Of a DNA stretch of 64,000 nucleotides, positions 9,240 to 21,100 are shown piece after piece. The notes below the pieces were generated by a model. That model made no database searches. It was not told the DNA's origin and saw only the letters and a list, made by a program, of their open reading frames with translations. Source of the DNA: Achatina immaculata (Eukaryota > Mollusca > Gastropoda > Stylommatophora > Achatinidae); NCBI GenBank assembly GCA_009760885.1, contig CM019701.1, forward strand, positions 38,929,515-38,993,514, written 5' to 3'. Position 1 is the first letter of the stretch. Each line of letters opens with the position of its first letter. Both the position numbers and the translations under genes were made by a program.

Positions 9240-10572
9240 CAGTTGATCTTCTTCTTCTCTTCTTCTTCGTTCACTTCTACCACCAAAAACCGCACTGTGA
9301 ACCTACTGAATTCACGTTAGGTCCCGTGGTCCCCTGTGTGGTCCAAAATAGACCACACGAGTTCCACGAAAGGACCACAAGGGGTTCAGAGTATCACAGT
9401 GCTTTAGCCTGTATTCTTGGTGGGTCTCGGAAGCGGGATTGCGTGACACCGTGGTTTTCATTGCACCAGTTTGGTCTAGGGTTGGACTTTCTCACCGGAA
9501 GACCTCGACGTGTTTGGAATATCAGTGCATCCCCGCTGGGTGAGAGGCGTTAGCCCACCCAGGCCAGAGTTGGACTTTCTCACCGGAAAACCTCGACGTG
9601 TTTTGAGATACCCGTGTATCACCGCCGGGTGAGAGGTGGTTGCCCATCCAGTCCAGGGTTGGACTTTCTCACCGGAAAACCTCAGCATGATTAGGATACG
9701 CAGACATCACCGCCGGGTGAGAGGTGGTTGCCTATCTAGACTTCCCTGGTCCAGTGTCTCCGACTTCAGCATTTTGCGGTCGTGGCCGCTACCCTTCCTA
9801 GTTGTGACCAGGATGGAGCTTTTGTCCAGGAGGACGAATCCTCGCCACTAGTGATTTCTACCCCTGGGTTGAGCCGGTTTATGCATTTCCCAGTATGGGC
9901 GTGTTTGGGACGGGACCGACCTCTAGGGAAGAGGTACTGTGACATTCATAGCCTTCAAGATTCACCCCTGGTACGAGCCGGTTTAGGCAAAATTCACCAG
10001 TATGGGTGTTTATCAGGCGTTACCGACCTCTAGAGCGGAGGTGGCATGACATGTCTAGCCATCGAGTTCCACCCCTGGTGTGCGCCGGTTTAGGCATATT
10101 TCACCAGTGTAGGTGTATTTCGGACGTAGGCGGCCTCTAGAGCAGAGGTGCCGTGGTATAGCTCTCGTAGCGATACTACTGGACATACCAGGTTAAACTT
10201 CACTTTCCACCACCTTTTCCCATCGGCGCCGCACAGCAACCTTTATTTCCGCATTTACTTCCTTAACCGGGAGGAGCTTCACTCCACGCGCGGCATTTGA
10301 AAAGTCAAGCCAGCAGTGACTTAACCTCTGGGACAAGCCGGTTCATGCATTTCACCCGATATGACTGCACTCAGGACGTGGCTGACCTCCAGACCAGAGG
10401 TGCCGTGATTTGACTGTTTGCTTCGCTTTATTCTTTCAACCACCTTTTCCGCAGTGATGCTGCGCGGCAACCTCATTTGCAAATTTCTCCATTGGCCGGG
10501 AAGAGCACCGCTCCACGCACGGCAGCTGAAGATCTCGCCAACAGCGGCAGATGAGCTACCAAACGTGACACT
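9240..10572. repeat. GC-rich interspersed repeat B, copy 2 (long)
   Basis: It opens with a CTT-run, then the same order as copy 1 but with more internal subunits. The first set, TTGGACTTTCTCACCGGAA-ACCTCG, recurs three times at 9.48-9.74 kb. The second set, CACCCCTGG...GCCGGTTTAGGCAT with GGCCTCTAGAGCAGAGGTG, recurs at least four times at 9.86-10.40 kb. The closing CCACCTTTTCCC...GGCGCCGC block occurs twice. Minus-strand open frames over this block show no recognisable domain. Confidence 0.7.
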
Positions 10573-11600
10573 CATCTACCCTAAGTAACTGGTTTTCAGG
10601 CGCCAGATATTCGCCCTCGCCCCTTCTCCTGTCAGTTTAAACAGTTCTGCCACGGGAAGGCCAGGAGCTGGACTTGACTGCCAGAGGCTGTTTGTGGCGC
10701 GTTTGCAGTCCTTAGAACCACATCAGTTGATGAATTTGAGCAGCTAAGTCGACCAGAGTCCAGCCCACCATCAGAAACCGTTGATAAATTGACTTCATCA
10801 TGACAATGCGTCAGGCATCCTGCCCTTCAGAATGGATGTTTCTGTCCAGTAAGAACACGACTCCGGTGCTTCATCCTCCCTATTCACCAGACCTTGCAAA
10901 CTAAGACGTTTTCTTGTTTCAAAAACTGAAAATGGAATTGAAGGGGCGAATATTTCAAATAATGGGGGAAATTCAAGCAGAGTCGCAGGTTGTTCTGAGC
11001 ACGATGGTATAAAATGACTTTTAGTAATGCTTTCACAAGTGAGAGAACTGCTGAGCTCGTTACCAAGATTCAGAAGGGGACTACTTTGAAGGTGATGGTG
11101 GCCACTAACGTCTAAGAAGTCCCTGTATTTATTGACTGCACCTCCTGTGTTTTCCCATATCGGAGGCACTTTTTCTTAGAACATGAAGTCATGTACCCAT
11201 TTTTCACAAAAGGACTGCAGCAGTCTTCAATCCCCCCCCCCCCCCTTTTCAAAAAAAAAAAAACAAGAAAGCAAAACTCATCAAGGCCGATGCATACACT
11301 TTTGCCTTGACTCTTGCAATCTTCTTTAATTGCTTGACCAGACCATTGCACTTTTCACTCTTGAGTGTATCTCCTTCTCTATTCTTGTTTCATAAGGAAT
11401 TGTAAGCTCGATCATCACTTGTTTCTGTTTTACTGTGGAGACTGCTAAAGTAGAGCAAAGAAAATAAACTGTACAAGAAGAAATTTGCTGAAACAACAAT
11501 GGAATGAAGAAAGTCGCATATCATTGTTCTGTTTATAAGTAAAATACTGGCACAGATATTTCATCAGTTTTTGGTATTATTCATCAGCCATATATGTACA
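10573..11600. other. Intergenic sequence, no gene recognised
   Basis: A 123-codon minus-strand frame at 10798-11169 has no splice support or family resemblance. There is a poly-C/poly-A run at 11230-11265. I see no gene. Confidence 0.4.
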
Positions 11601-11995
11601 AGTGCAGTATGTAGTATCCAACCTTATGTATGCGTGCGAAAGCTGGAAAACAACTAAAGAAATCGAGAAGAAATTAGTGTATACAATAGAACGAATTCAA
11701 GACCAGCGGAGAGATAAGGAGGATGAGCACACAACAACCTCTCTCATCAGTGATTAAAACAAAGTAGATGGACATAAGTTGGCCACTCGCTGAGAAGAAA
11801 CGATCAGAGAATCCCCCCAAAAAAGCTATCAAAAGTATACATCAGGTGGAAGAAAAATAGACCGACCACGGAAAATCTAAAGAGAATATTGATGAGAGAA
11901 GTTAAATCAGTGACCAACGACTTAGCGAACTGCAATGCGAGCCTTATGTGATGTTTAACGGCACTGGAAGAATGTAATAAGAAGAATAAGAAACA
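11600..11995 (+). mobile_element. Decayed LINE ORF2 C-terminal fragment
   Basis: With several frameshifts the plus strand gives MYACESWKTTKEIEKK, a typical post-RT LINE motif (YACESW), then a basic GRPRK-like block, and ends in an epsilon-type tail TGCGAGCCTTATGTGATGTTTAACGG. It is non-functional. Confidence 0.55.
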
Positions 11996-12343
11996 TGTAC
12001 ACACACAAAAATTAAAACATAAGAAATAAGCAAAATAAACTACTCGAGCATATTTTGCAGAAATTTTATTTATACCAAGCAGTTTTTTTTTCTTTAAGAA
12101 TTTACATAACCCATCAAGAAAATAAAGATTTAAAGAGTGAAATAAAATTACCCGTTCAAAACTTACGCTCAGACAAATTAAACTACCCATCATGAAGTCT
12201 GTCCCACTAGAGTTTTGGCTTAAGTTATCTACCCCCATCTGAGTTTTATGAAGAGCCGACGTCTAAATTATCTGTAGTTAATACAACGGTTTAAAATGTT
12301 CAAAATAAACTTTACTTTCTTTCTGAAGAGCTGAAAGTTAAAT

Positions 12344-12344
<1 letters not shown>

Positions 12345-12374
<30 letters not shown>

Positions 12375-12392
12375 AGCAGCATCATCATCATC
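12345..12392. repeat. (ATC)n microsatellite, probable LINE tail
   Basis: ATC/AGC triplets at the edge of a short LINE-like tail. The minus strand reads as an acidic run after a VVYALTGV segment, an arrangement commonly seen where TGA-tailed LINEs end. Confidence 0.5.
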
Positions 12393-12534
12393 TCTCACTC
12401 CCGTGAGAGCATAGACCACGGATAAAGGCTTTCCAATTATCCCTGTTCTTGGAATTATTCTCTGCTTCTGCTTTTGAAAGTTAAATAAACCATCATAAAT
12501 CTGTATCTTGACATAAGCAAAAGTGACGTTCATT

Positions 12535-12700
12535 CATTCATTTGCGTGTCAATTGCAGAACTTTGCATCTTCAATAGCTCTCTTGAAGACTTCTCAAGTG
12601 TAAACAAGATGCCCTGCTGCCAAAGCATTCTTTTGCAAATCCATAACAATGTCTTGTTGCCATCTAGGCCTTGGTCCTACTCTCATTTTTTTCCCCATTT
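12535..12700 (-). mobile_element. LINE family alpha, 3'-end fragment
   Basis: A diverged match to the 641-880 and 50.18 kb copies: CATTTGCGTGTCAATTGCAG, CTTCTCAAGTGTAAACAAGATG and the following cysteine-poor LINE tail. Confidence 0.6.
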
Positions 12701-12859
12701 TATACCCTTTTACCTTACATTAACAATAGTAAATGTAGAAATGAAAATTTGTCATTAAAAAAAAAACATTTGTTTCCCAAAAGATGGAAAGTTAAATTGC
12801 TGATCATTAATAGTTACCAAGGGATATTTTTGTCCATAAACCAACTGACTTTGTGATGT

Positions 12860-13120
12860 ACTTACATCTTACATACTCCCCGTGCCGTTAAATGTCACAT
12901 AGGGCTCGCATAGTTGTTTGCCAAGTTATCCTGTTTTCGGCGAACTTTTCAACCTCATCAAGGGACGTTATGCCCACTATACTGCCCTCTTTTAACAATA
13001 CTCTTTAGAGTTACACGTGGTCGACCTCTTTTTCTTTGGCCTGTTATGTTCTACTTGGTAGCTTGTTTTTGGGATTCTCTGATTGTTTCTTCTCATCACA
13101 CGACCGACATATATGTCCAA
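12860..13120 (-). mobile_element. LINE family epsilon, 3'-end fragment
   Basis: The reverse complement ends in a TGTAAGATGTAAG tail, preceded by the TGCGAGCCCTATGTGACATT block and a basic GR-KRG region. It parallels the copy at 5.9-6.2 kb. Confidence 0.65.
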
Positions 13121-13129
13121 ATGCAATCT

Positions 13130-13840
13130 TTACAATATAATTATTTGCTGATATTGCATTCTTTTTTATCCTATATGGTCCTCTTTTAAATGATTCATCC
13201 TATATACAGTATCTTGAGTTTCCAAAACAAATCCTCTTGTTTAAAAAAAAAAAAAAAACAAGATTCGTGATGATTGAAATATTCCATTTGTTCTGAAGAA
13301 GAAGATAATGAAACAGAAAAAAGAACAAATAAACATGACAGACCAGTAGTCACGCAGACTATTAGAAAAATGGTGGCAAAAATCTAAAGAACAGAAATAA
13401 ACAACAAAGTGTAGTATCACAGTAATGCTTATTTGTGGCAATAAAAAAATAAACTTTGGATATTTTCCAACATTATTCAGCATCCATCATTTAAAGTATT
13501 TGCTCTCTTTAACTCTTTCACTTCTCTTGCCTATTAACCTTGTAAGAAAATTAAATTATTATTTGTGAATATGGCCTGTCCTTCACTGAGAGCAAATGTG
13601 AAAACATCCTATTGTGTTGTTAGGATCTCTGCTTTAATGAGTGAGGTGCCTAGAAAGTCAGTGTTATATATGGTCCATCGTCTTCTCAGCTGTCCTCTTT
13701 CTCATTACCTGGACCAGTGCCCTACGTTATCTAGTAAAGTTTAATATGACAATAGAAGGGGTACCTCTTTTGTCTTCACAGAACAGGACTAGTTTTAATT
13801 CACGCATCACAATTATATAAGGAAAATAATTAATTTAGAC
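13130..13840. other. AT-rich intergenic sequence downstream of the cadherin gene
   Basis: No exon or repeat was recognised apart from an A-run at 13243-13258. Confidence 0.4.
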
Positions 13841-13843
13841 TCG

Positions 13844-14066
13844 TTTAATGCTTCACTTTTTTCTTTTATGTTTTAATACGTGTTCTTTAATAATCACATT
13901 AAGACGGAGATAAAGTGACTTTTGATTGAGAAAGGTTAATGCGCTCTTGAGAACAGCATCCGGATAGTGTGTCCACGCGTGCATAACTTACACACCCTGT
14001 AACGCACTAAATCAATACTTCCGTCTTAGTTTGATGTTTCAGTACTATATCATTTAGAAGTTTTGA
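13844..14066 (-). other. Putative 3' untranslated region of the cadherin gene
   Basis: The stop codon is at 14067-14069 on the minus strand. The nearest polyadenylation-like signals downstream are ATTAAA variants (complement of TTTAAT at 13844-13849 and again near 13886); no AATAAA lies in this interval. The true end of the transcript is not determined by sequence alone. Confidence 0.3.
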
Positions 14067-14317
14067 TCACAGAATGTCATCTATATTGTACGATGAGTTG
14101 ACGAATCCTACATTTCGTCTGTTTTCTCGGAAATCATTGCCCCCGCCGTAGTCTGGGTCGATGTTGCTGCTCCAGATTCTGTCGGAGTCTTCTTCAGCGC
14201 TGGCAGGAGCTTTCGGCTTGCGACGTACACCAGGTTGCTCTCCTGTGCCGTCATAGTTTGCTGGTTCCGGAGTTCTGTTTCTGTCGGGCATCTCTTTGTA
14301 TGTGTCATCTGGGAATC
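14067..14317 (-). CDS. Cadherin gene, last exon: C-terminal cytoplasmic tail
   Basis: Acceptor TTCTTCTAG, then 82 codons to TGA at 14067-14069. The tail is hydrophilic and disordered-looking, with an RRKPKAPAS basic-Pro block, acidic EEDSD, a GGGN turn and a C-terminus ending DDIL, which might serve as a non-canonical PDZ ligand. Its frame needs two bases to complete an incoming codon (phase 1), which exon 14 does not supply. A second frame is open for 66 codons but would lack the matching tail composition. Confidence 0.75.
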
Positions 14318-17300
14318 CTAGAAGAAAGATGCATACATATGACAGAAGACTGACACAATGATTTGAATGAATGAATTAATCGATCATTCAATCGGCACTA
14401 ATTGAAAAACTATGGGAAATGTTGAATCTTGTAGGTGAATTTTGTAGATGCTTATAGAAAAGAAATTTGTGTCATATTGTCATTCATCATTCAATGTTTT
14501 TTAAAAAAATTCTAGCATGCAATGTTACACGAAAGAAAGTGTACATTGAATATTATCATCCCTCTCAGTCATTTCTTGTAGAATCCTGTTGAGGTTCTAA
14601 AACTTTCCTAAATAAGTAAGAACTGATGCTCTTAATTGTTGTTAAGATTGATTATAGAACATTCTCACAGGTCCACTGTGAAAGTATACGTGAGCTCACT
14701 TTCTGTTCATCTTGATGCTATTGTTTCCAAGATCATTACCACAGTGCCAGCTGTTAAGACTTGACGTTTGCAGTTACAAGATCATGTTAAGATAACAAAG
14801 GTAAAGGATAAAATCAGTTTCCATGTCATTAAATCATATTAGGGATACAGTGTATGGCCCGTATTTCCAAGACCTTCAGCACATGAAAGTCTGATGTGGT
14901 CAGTGTCACGCCTGACCGCTTTACCTTCCTAGATTTCTCTGGTACACAGTTTATAAGCTGGGTGGAGCCCAGGGCCTTTTGGTGTGGTGGTACCAGAAAA
15001 AAAAATCCCTGCAGGGACTTGAACGCGGTACCACCGGATTAGTAGACCGAGCACCTAACACTCAGCCACTCAGCTTATTGATATAACATAAAGGTTGTAA
15101 GTTCTTTGTGGCCATTAAAAAGAAGTCCTTTTACAGAGATCCAGATGATCCTTTTCTGTTAACCTTTTCTTGCCAGACTTTGACAGGTTAAAATATTTGG
15201 CATATTTGATTAGAAAATTCATTTTTCGTGAATAAAGACTGCGGTAATAAAATATCTTTTTTCCTTAAAAACAAAAAACACCGATGACAGGAAAGCCGTT
15301 AGGGAGGCAAAGTTCGGCAAGGGACATCCAAATGACTGATTGACTGAGGCGTTGTCAGTTACTCATGAAATACAACGCCACCTGGAAGGCACTGAAATGT
15401 TGTTCCTTAGAATGCTAAGAATACCATGGATAGTAAAGGAATCAAATGAGGAGGTTCTGTAGGAAGCTGGAGAGATGAGGCAAGTGGTAACAAAAGTCAG
15501 AAAAAAGACAATCCAGGCTCATAGGACACGTTCTATTGCAAGCCAGGCTAGAACACGCTGTGACAACAGGAAAGGTAGAGGGTAAAAGAGATCGAGGAAA
15601 ATGGTGAGAGACAGTGGTGAGCGGATTAACAAGATGTCACCGACAAAGAACTCTAGCATAGCTTATACTTAACACTCGGAACAGAACATTCCTGGAAAGC
15701 ATGATCGCCAACGCCAGTCGGCAGGGCAAAAGATCGATAGATAGACGGATATCATTTATACTTTGCTTCATTCAAATTATTATTACCTTACCTCATACAA
15801 ATCCAGCAGAAACAGCTGGTAGTGTAGCAGTCTGTCTTCATCCGTATATATTATACAAAGTAAACCAAGTATACCTCTTCTTCAATATTACATTCTTGTA
15901 GTATGATTACATGTTTTCTTTTTTTTTTTTTTTGACAATGATATTTGTAGGAAACTATGTTCAAAGGCACTGATGTGTTTCTCAACTGTTTTATTAAGTG
16001 TCCAGGTCTCACAGGCATATGTTGCGATGGGAAAAATGCATGCTCTTAAAAAGCTAATGTTTATAATTATGTCTTCTCTCTCTCTCCATAGGCTCGTCGG
16101 TTTCTTTCACTTTTTTTTTTTTTGCAATGAAAGTACATTGTGTACTATATACTGTAAAACTGAGGTTAGATATGAACCGTACCTAACTGTTCCGACGTAC
16201 AAATTCGACTTACAAACAGACCTAGGACGGAATGTGTTCGTTAACTCGAGGACCGTCAGTATTGTTAGTTCCTTCTATTTTAGTAATACTAAAATAGGTT
16301 TAATTATTATCATATCTCTCTGAACCTCACGGGCCCAGGCATACGGGGCTTCCTGTCCTTTGCCTTTTTTCCGTTCTTGCCCAGGTGAGCGCTCTACTTC
16401 TCAACATCCTTTCTATTGTTCTTCTACATGTCTCTTTTGGTCTACCCTTACTTCTGTTCCCCTGTGGTGTCCATCTTAGTGCTATTTTTGGTAGTGGGTT
16501 GTCAGTCATTCGGAGCACATGTCCCAGCCATCGGCAGTGTCTTTCCTCAATAACTGCTGTCAGTGACTTCATTTGCATTTCTGCCAACAAGATGTTATTT
16601 CTCATGGTGTTTGGCCAAAATATTTTTCTAATTCTTCGTAAATATTTAGTCTGGAAAGAGTTCAACTTGTTTTCTATGGTTTCGGTGAGTTTCCAGCATT
16701 CACTTCCATAGAGCAGTACACTTAGAACATTGTTCTTAAATATCCTGATTTTTGTCTTTCTAGATAATGTCATATAATATGACAGTATTGGGATGTTTAG
16801 CTTGTTTTACCAGCAAGACAGTGAATCTGGGGATCTATTTTATCAGCCAGTATAAATGGCACTCCCGTATGTAAAATTACGTTAGAAAGAAATTAAAAGC
16901 CTCGCATTGACTCTGCTTGCTTTTCATCTTCCTACTTCCTTCTTCTCCTTGTTTTTCCTCGTCTGCCTCTTCTCTACCTCCACTTTATCTGATTCCTTAT
17001 CACCATCTTATCTATTTATTATCTGGAAGTGTGTCTAGTTTTCAAATGTTCACAACACTTTTTGATCGATGTGTTTCAAAAGAAGTAAGATTATTCAGTT
17101 TTCCCTAAACGTAGTTCAACTGTTATTACTTATTTTGTGTGATACTTACGGTTGTTCCCGTGGCTTAATTTCTATAACTCTTGTCTTCTGTGGCTTTCTG
17201 GAATGGAAAGGGAAAACAATTAGTCCCAGTATTAGATGCATGTAAAATTCATTTATAAAACCCAGTATTAGATGCACATGAAATTCATTTCTAAAACCCA

Positions 17301-18149
17301 GTATTAGATGCATGTAAAAGTCATTTATAAAACCCAGTATTAGATGCATGTAAAATTCATTTATAAAACCCAGTATTAGATACATGTAAAATTCATTTCT
17401 ACAACCCAGTATTAGATGCATTTAAAATCCATTTCTAAAACTCAGTGTACGAGATGGACGTAAAATCCATTTCTAAAACCCATAAACCTAAAACATATTA
17501 ATTTTGTGTTCAATTATATTCTAGTTCAGCCAGTTTTGTTCTTTGAGAAAAAAAATATTAACTGTGTGTAAGGAAAAAAGAAAGAAAAGAAATTTACCTA
17601 CAATTCTTAATGGATTAAGTTTTCAATAAAAATTTTCGTTGTTAAAAAAATAAACAGTGGAAGTTGTAAGTGTGAGTATGTATGCATATATTAAAATGGC
17701 ATTCAGTCTCTGGTTTTACTTTATATTTCTTTTTCTTAGCAGATTTTCAGTTAGAATACTTTAAACAGATTAGCACTAAAATTAACACAATAAGCAATGT
17801 ACTAATAAATTCAGGCTGAAATAGAGGAGAGATATAAACAACAAAGATAAGTATTGTAACACCGCCTGACAGATTAGATTTTTAAAACTATTTAAAAACA
17901 AAAGCAGGAAGGGGTTTATTAATTAACGAGCACAAAATTGTAACGTTTTTCTTTATACCCCAATTATAAACACACACACGCATATATTTACACATACAAG
18001 GACAGAGAAATAGGGAAAAAAGAGAAATTATAAATCCGTATTCTGTTACCAAAAAGGAACTAACCCCCGAAATAGGAGAAACAGCAGCCGCTGTTTAAGG
18101 TTTGCTGCTACCATGATCTTTATCTGTTCAGTTCTTTCTATAGGTTTCC

Positions 18150-18180
<31 letters not shown>

Positions 18181-21100
18181 AGAAGCACTTTTTGTGCAAG
18201 ACAGTTATTTAGTGATAACTACGTCACAGATGCTTTTACATGGCTAGCCATTGCACCAGACTTGCTGCACCAGGTCTTCCTATTAGCTATTGAACCAGAC
18301 TTGCTGCACCAGGTCTTCCTGTTAGCCATTGCACCAGACTTGCTGCACCAGGTCTTCCTATTAGCTATTGAACCAGACTTGCTGCACCAGGTCTTCCTAT
18401 TAGCTATTGAACCAGACTTGCTGCACCAGGTCTTCCTATTAGCTATTGAACCAGACTTGCTGCACCAGGTCTTCCTGCTAGCCATTGCACCAGACTTACT
18501 GCACCATGTCTTCCTGCTAGCCATTGCACCAGACTTGCTGCTTGCTGCACCAGGTCTTCCTGCAGCTCCTGAACAATTCTAACTCCGTCTTTGCGATAAT
18601 GTGGGCCTTGTGATAAGCCTGGAGTGATTGTTATCAGTTCTGATGCCAAACTGCCATGTCTAAATACAGCCTTTCTCTGGTACAGACCTGCTGACATCCA
18701 GTTAACGAGGATCTTGGTGGATGTTCCAGTAACTGACACAGCAGAAAGTAGAACAGAACTCTGTTGTATGCATCTTCCAAATCTAAAGCAGTCGAGCAAG
18801 TTTCAACACCTCTGTAGAATCCTCCATACGTATCACATATAAAGACTTATCGTTATGTCATGTTTTCTGTATTTCATCTATACTCCAGTGGATGGCAGGA
18901 AAATATGTGTAGCCTTTCAGTTTCCTCTCTTGCTTTCCTAGCGACTGTCTTTTCTAGCAGTTTCCCAACGATGCTCTGCATTGCAGTCATCCGTGTACCC
19001 AGTTATCTGTGATGTATCTTCCAGAGTTTAGCAGTGGTACCAAGACTTCTGGGATGGCATCCTTTTTTGGGGGTATTGTTTTTAATATTCAGTATATAAT
19101 GCTTCCATATCTGTATCTGAGAATTTGTCAATGCCTTCATATCGAATGCCATCAGGACCGGGTGCAGAGTTTTTAGATGCTCTTAAGGCATGTTTGATAT
19201 CATCTGTTGTGCCATACCCTTCATAACTCAGCTCACATCCCACACACAGTTTTTAGCAAGCGTGTTTCCTGTTCCAACTCCCTGACCTAGTTCTTGTGCA
19301 TCTGCTTGATATATATTTCAATAGGGAAAACTAAGATGGACACCACAGGGGAACAGAAGTAAGGGTAGACCAAAAGAGACATGGAGAAGAACAACAGAAG
19401 GAGGTTGAGCAATAGAGGGCTCACCTGGGCAAGAGCAGAAAAAAAGGCAAAGGACAGGCATTTGTGGAAAACCCTTGCGAAAGCTCCATGTGCCCTGGGC
19501 ACTTAAGGTTCAGAGAGAGAGAGAGAGAGATTGATTGATCTTTATTTCAAAAGGGTTAAGAATTGGGCACGCAGGCCCGTCTGACATTCTGCCCTTTATC
19601 ATACATCTTTCACTCTATTCCAGACATTCTACAAATATGATGTTCATATAACAAACATAACTAACATTGAAGCTGAGAGACATAAAATAAAATATAACAT
19701 TTACGTTTCGCTCTTAAACATTCACTCAGTACAGAAGTAACTACGTACATTATAAATGACTATCTACTAAACACAATTTTGAGGACTATTCAGAAAACAA
19801 TTAATTGTATTCGGTGTCTGTAAGAGTAGCTTAAGATAACTTAAGAGAGAGAGAGAGAGAGAATGCTTTGTCTTTGTCTTCATTGTCTTCATCTGACTTT
19901 CGTCAGCACCTATTCTTCATCGTCAGAGTCCTTAATACTTTTCATTTTTGGCGCGTCATTCGTGGTTTTATGCAGGGACTAGAGCATCTTTAGTGATATT
20001 TCTTATACACACTTCCTGATAAACGTTTTCTCACTTCACTGGTTTGGCTCGGCGCGCATCTGCTGGCGCGCATCTGCTTGTTTACTTATCACTTTGTTGA
20101 ACCTAATACCTTGACAAAATATGTGCTGCCGACTGCCCTTGTTGAGAATACATTCAGATAAACCAGTTAAGAAATAACCAAAAGGAGATCCTGCACTATC
20201 AAGAAATAGAGAAGGAGACGAACCACAAAAATCCTTAATATACTTAAGAAGCATTTCTGCCATCACTTTACGGCCGCTGTTATATAGGAAGAAGCCGCTG
20301 TTATAAAGGAAGCAAAACTAACTACTAAATACACATGATAATGATGATGATGATGATGATGATGATGGCTTACGGAACGGTTCTCCTCCTGCACATGTCG
20401 CCGTCGCATCTACACAAGCCTCCTCCTCTGCCTCCAATTCCTTCACCTCCTCCACTACAACCCCTCAACCAATGAGAGGCGGGAATGCCACGAGCACAGA
20501 AGGGCCCAACACGAGACAAGCAGAGCCAGGCGGTCAGACCTGTAAGGGTAGCAGAGCTCCAGGTGAATAAAAACTTGTGATACATTACAATTATTATTGC
20601 ATATTGTTGTTATCACAACACAGTTCCATTGTGATTGTATAATTTGCGTATTTTTTATACCGCGCTGATATTGTCTTGTCTTGCCTTCTTCCTTATATAC
20701 CTGTACTGGGGGGGGAGGGGGGAGGGCACACAGATGTTTTGATATGGCTCACCAAGTTGCGTCACATAGTGGGATATTTAAGGTTCCTATAATTTCCTTG
20801 GAGACCGGCTAGCGTAGTGATTAGATCACTCGTCTAACAACCGAATGGTCGAGGGTTCGAATCCCCAACTGAGCGGGATTTTTTTTTTCTGACCGGGGTT
20901 CACTAAGCCTCGGAAAATGGGTACCATAGAAATCTGGGAAGGTAAAGCGGCCAGGAGTGTTACTGACCACATCACACTTTCATGTGCGGAAGGAAAATAT
21001 GGGCCTAACACCTTATTCCCCAATATGCCTTAATGATATGGAAACGGGAATTTTTACCTTTTTTATAATTTCTTCGTGCTTTCTCTTGCGTGGGCGGTCT

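Noticed and set aside
14108..14308. Second open frame of 66 codons over the last cadherin exon
   Set aside because: The other frame ends at a natural stop with an acidic, tail-like composition; the second frame is probably a shadow, though the phase problem keeps a little doubt.
15121..15190. Another candidate for the missing cadherin tail exon
   Set aside because: The only phase-compatible version creates a stop codon at the junction with the last exon.
15784..15828. Small exon-like piece with a GTAAGG donor that might fill the cadherin phase gap
   Set aside because: Its length and phase do not convert phase 2 to phase 1, and the acceptor lacks a pyrimidine tract.
18219..18582. Repeated 13-residue peptide frames on both strands
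   Set aside because: Produced by a 39-bp minisatellite whose unit happens to lack stops; no start context, splice site or signal peptide.
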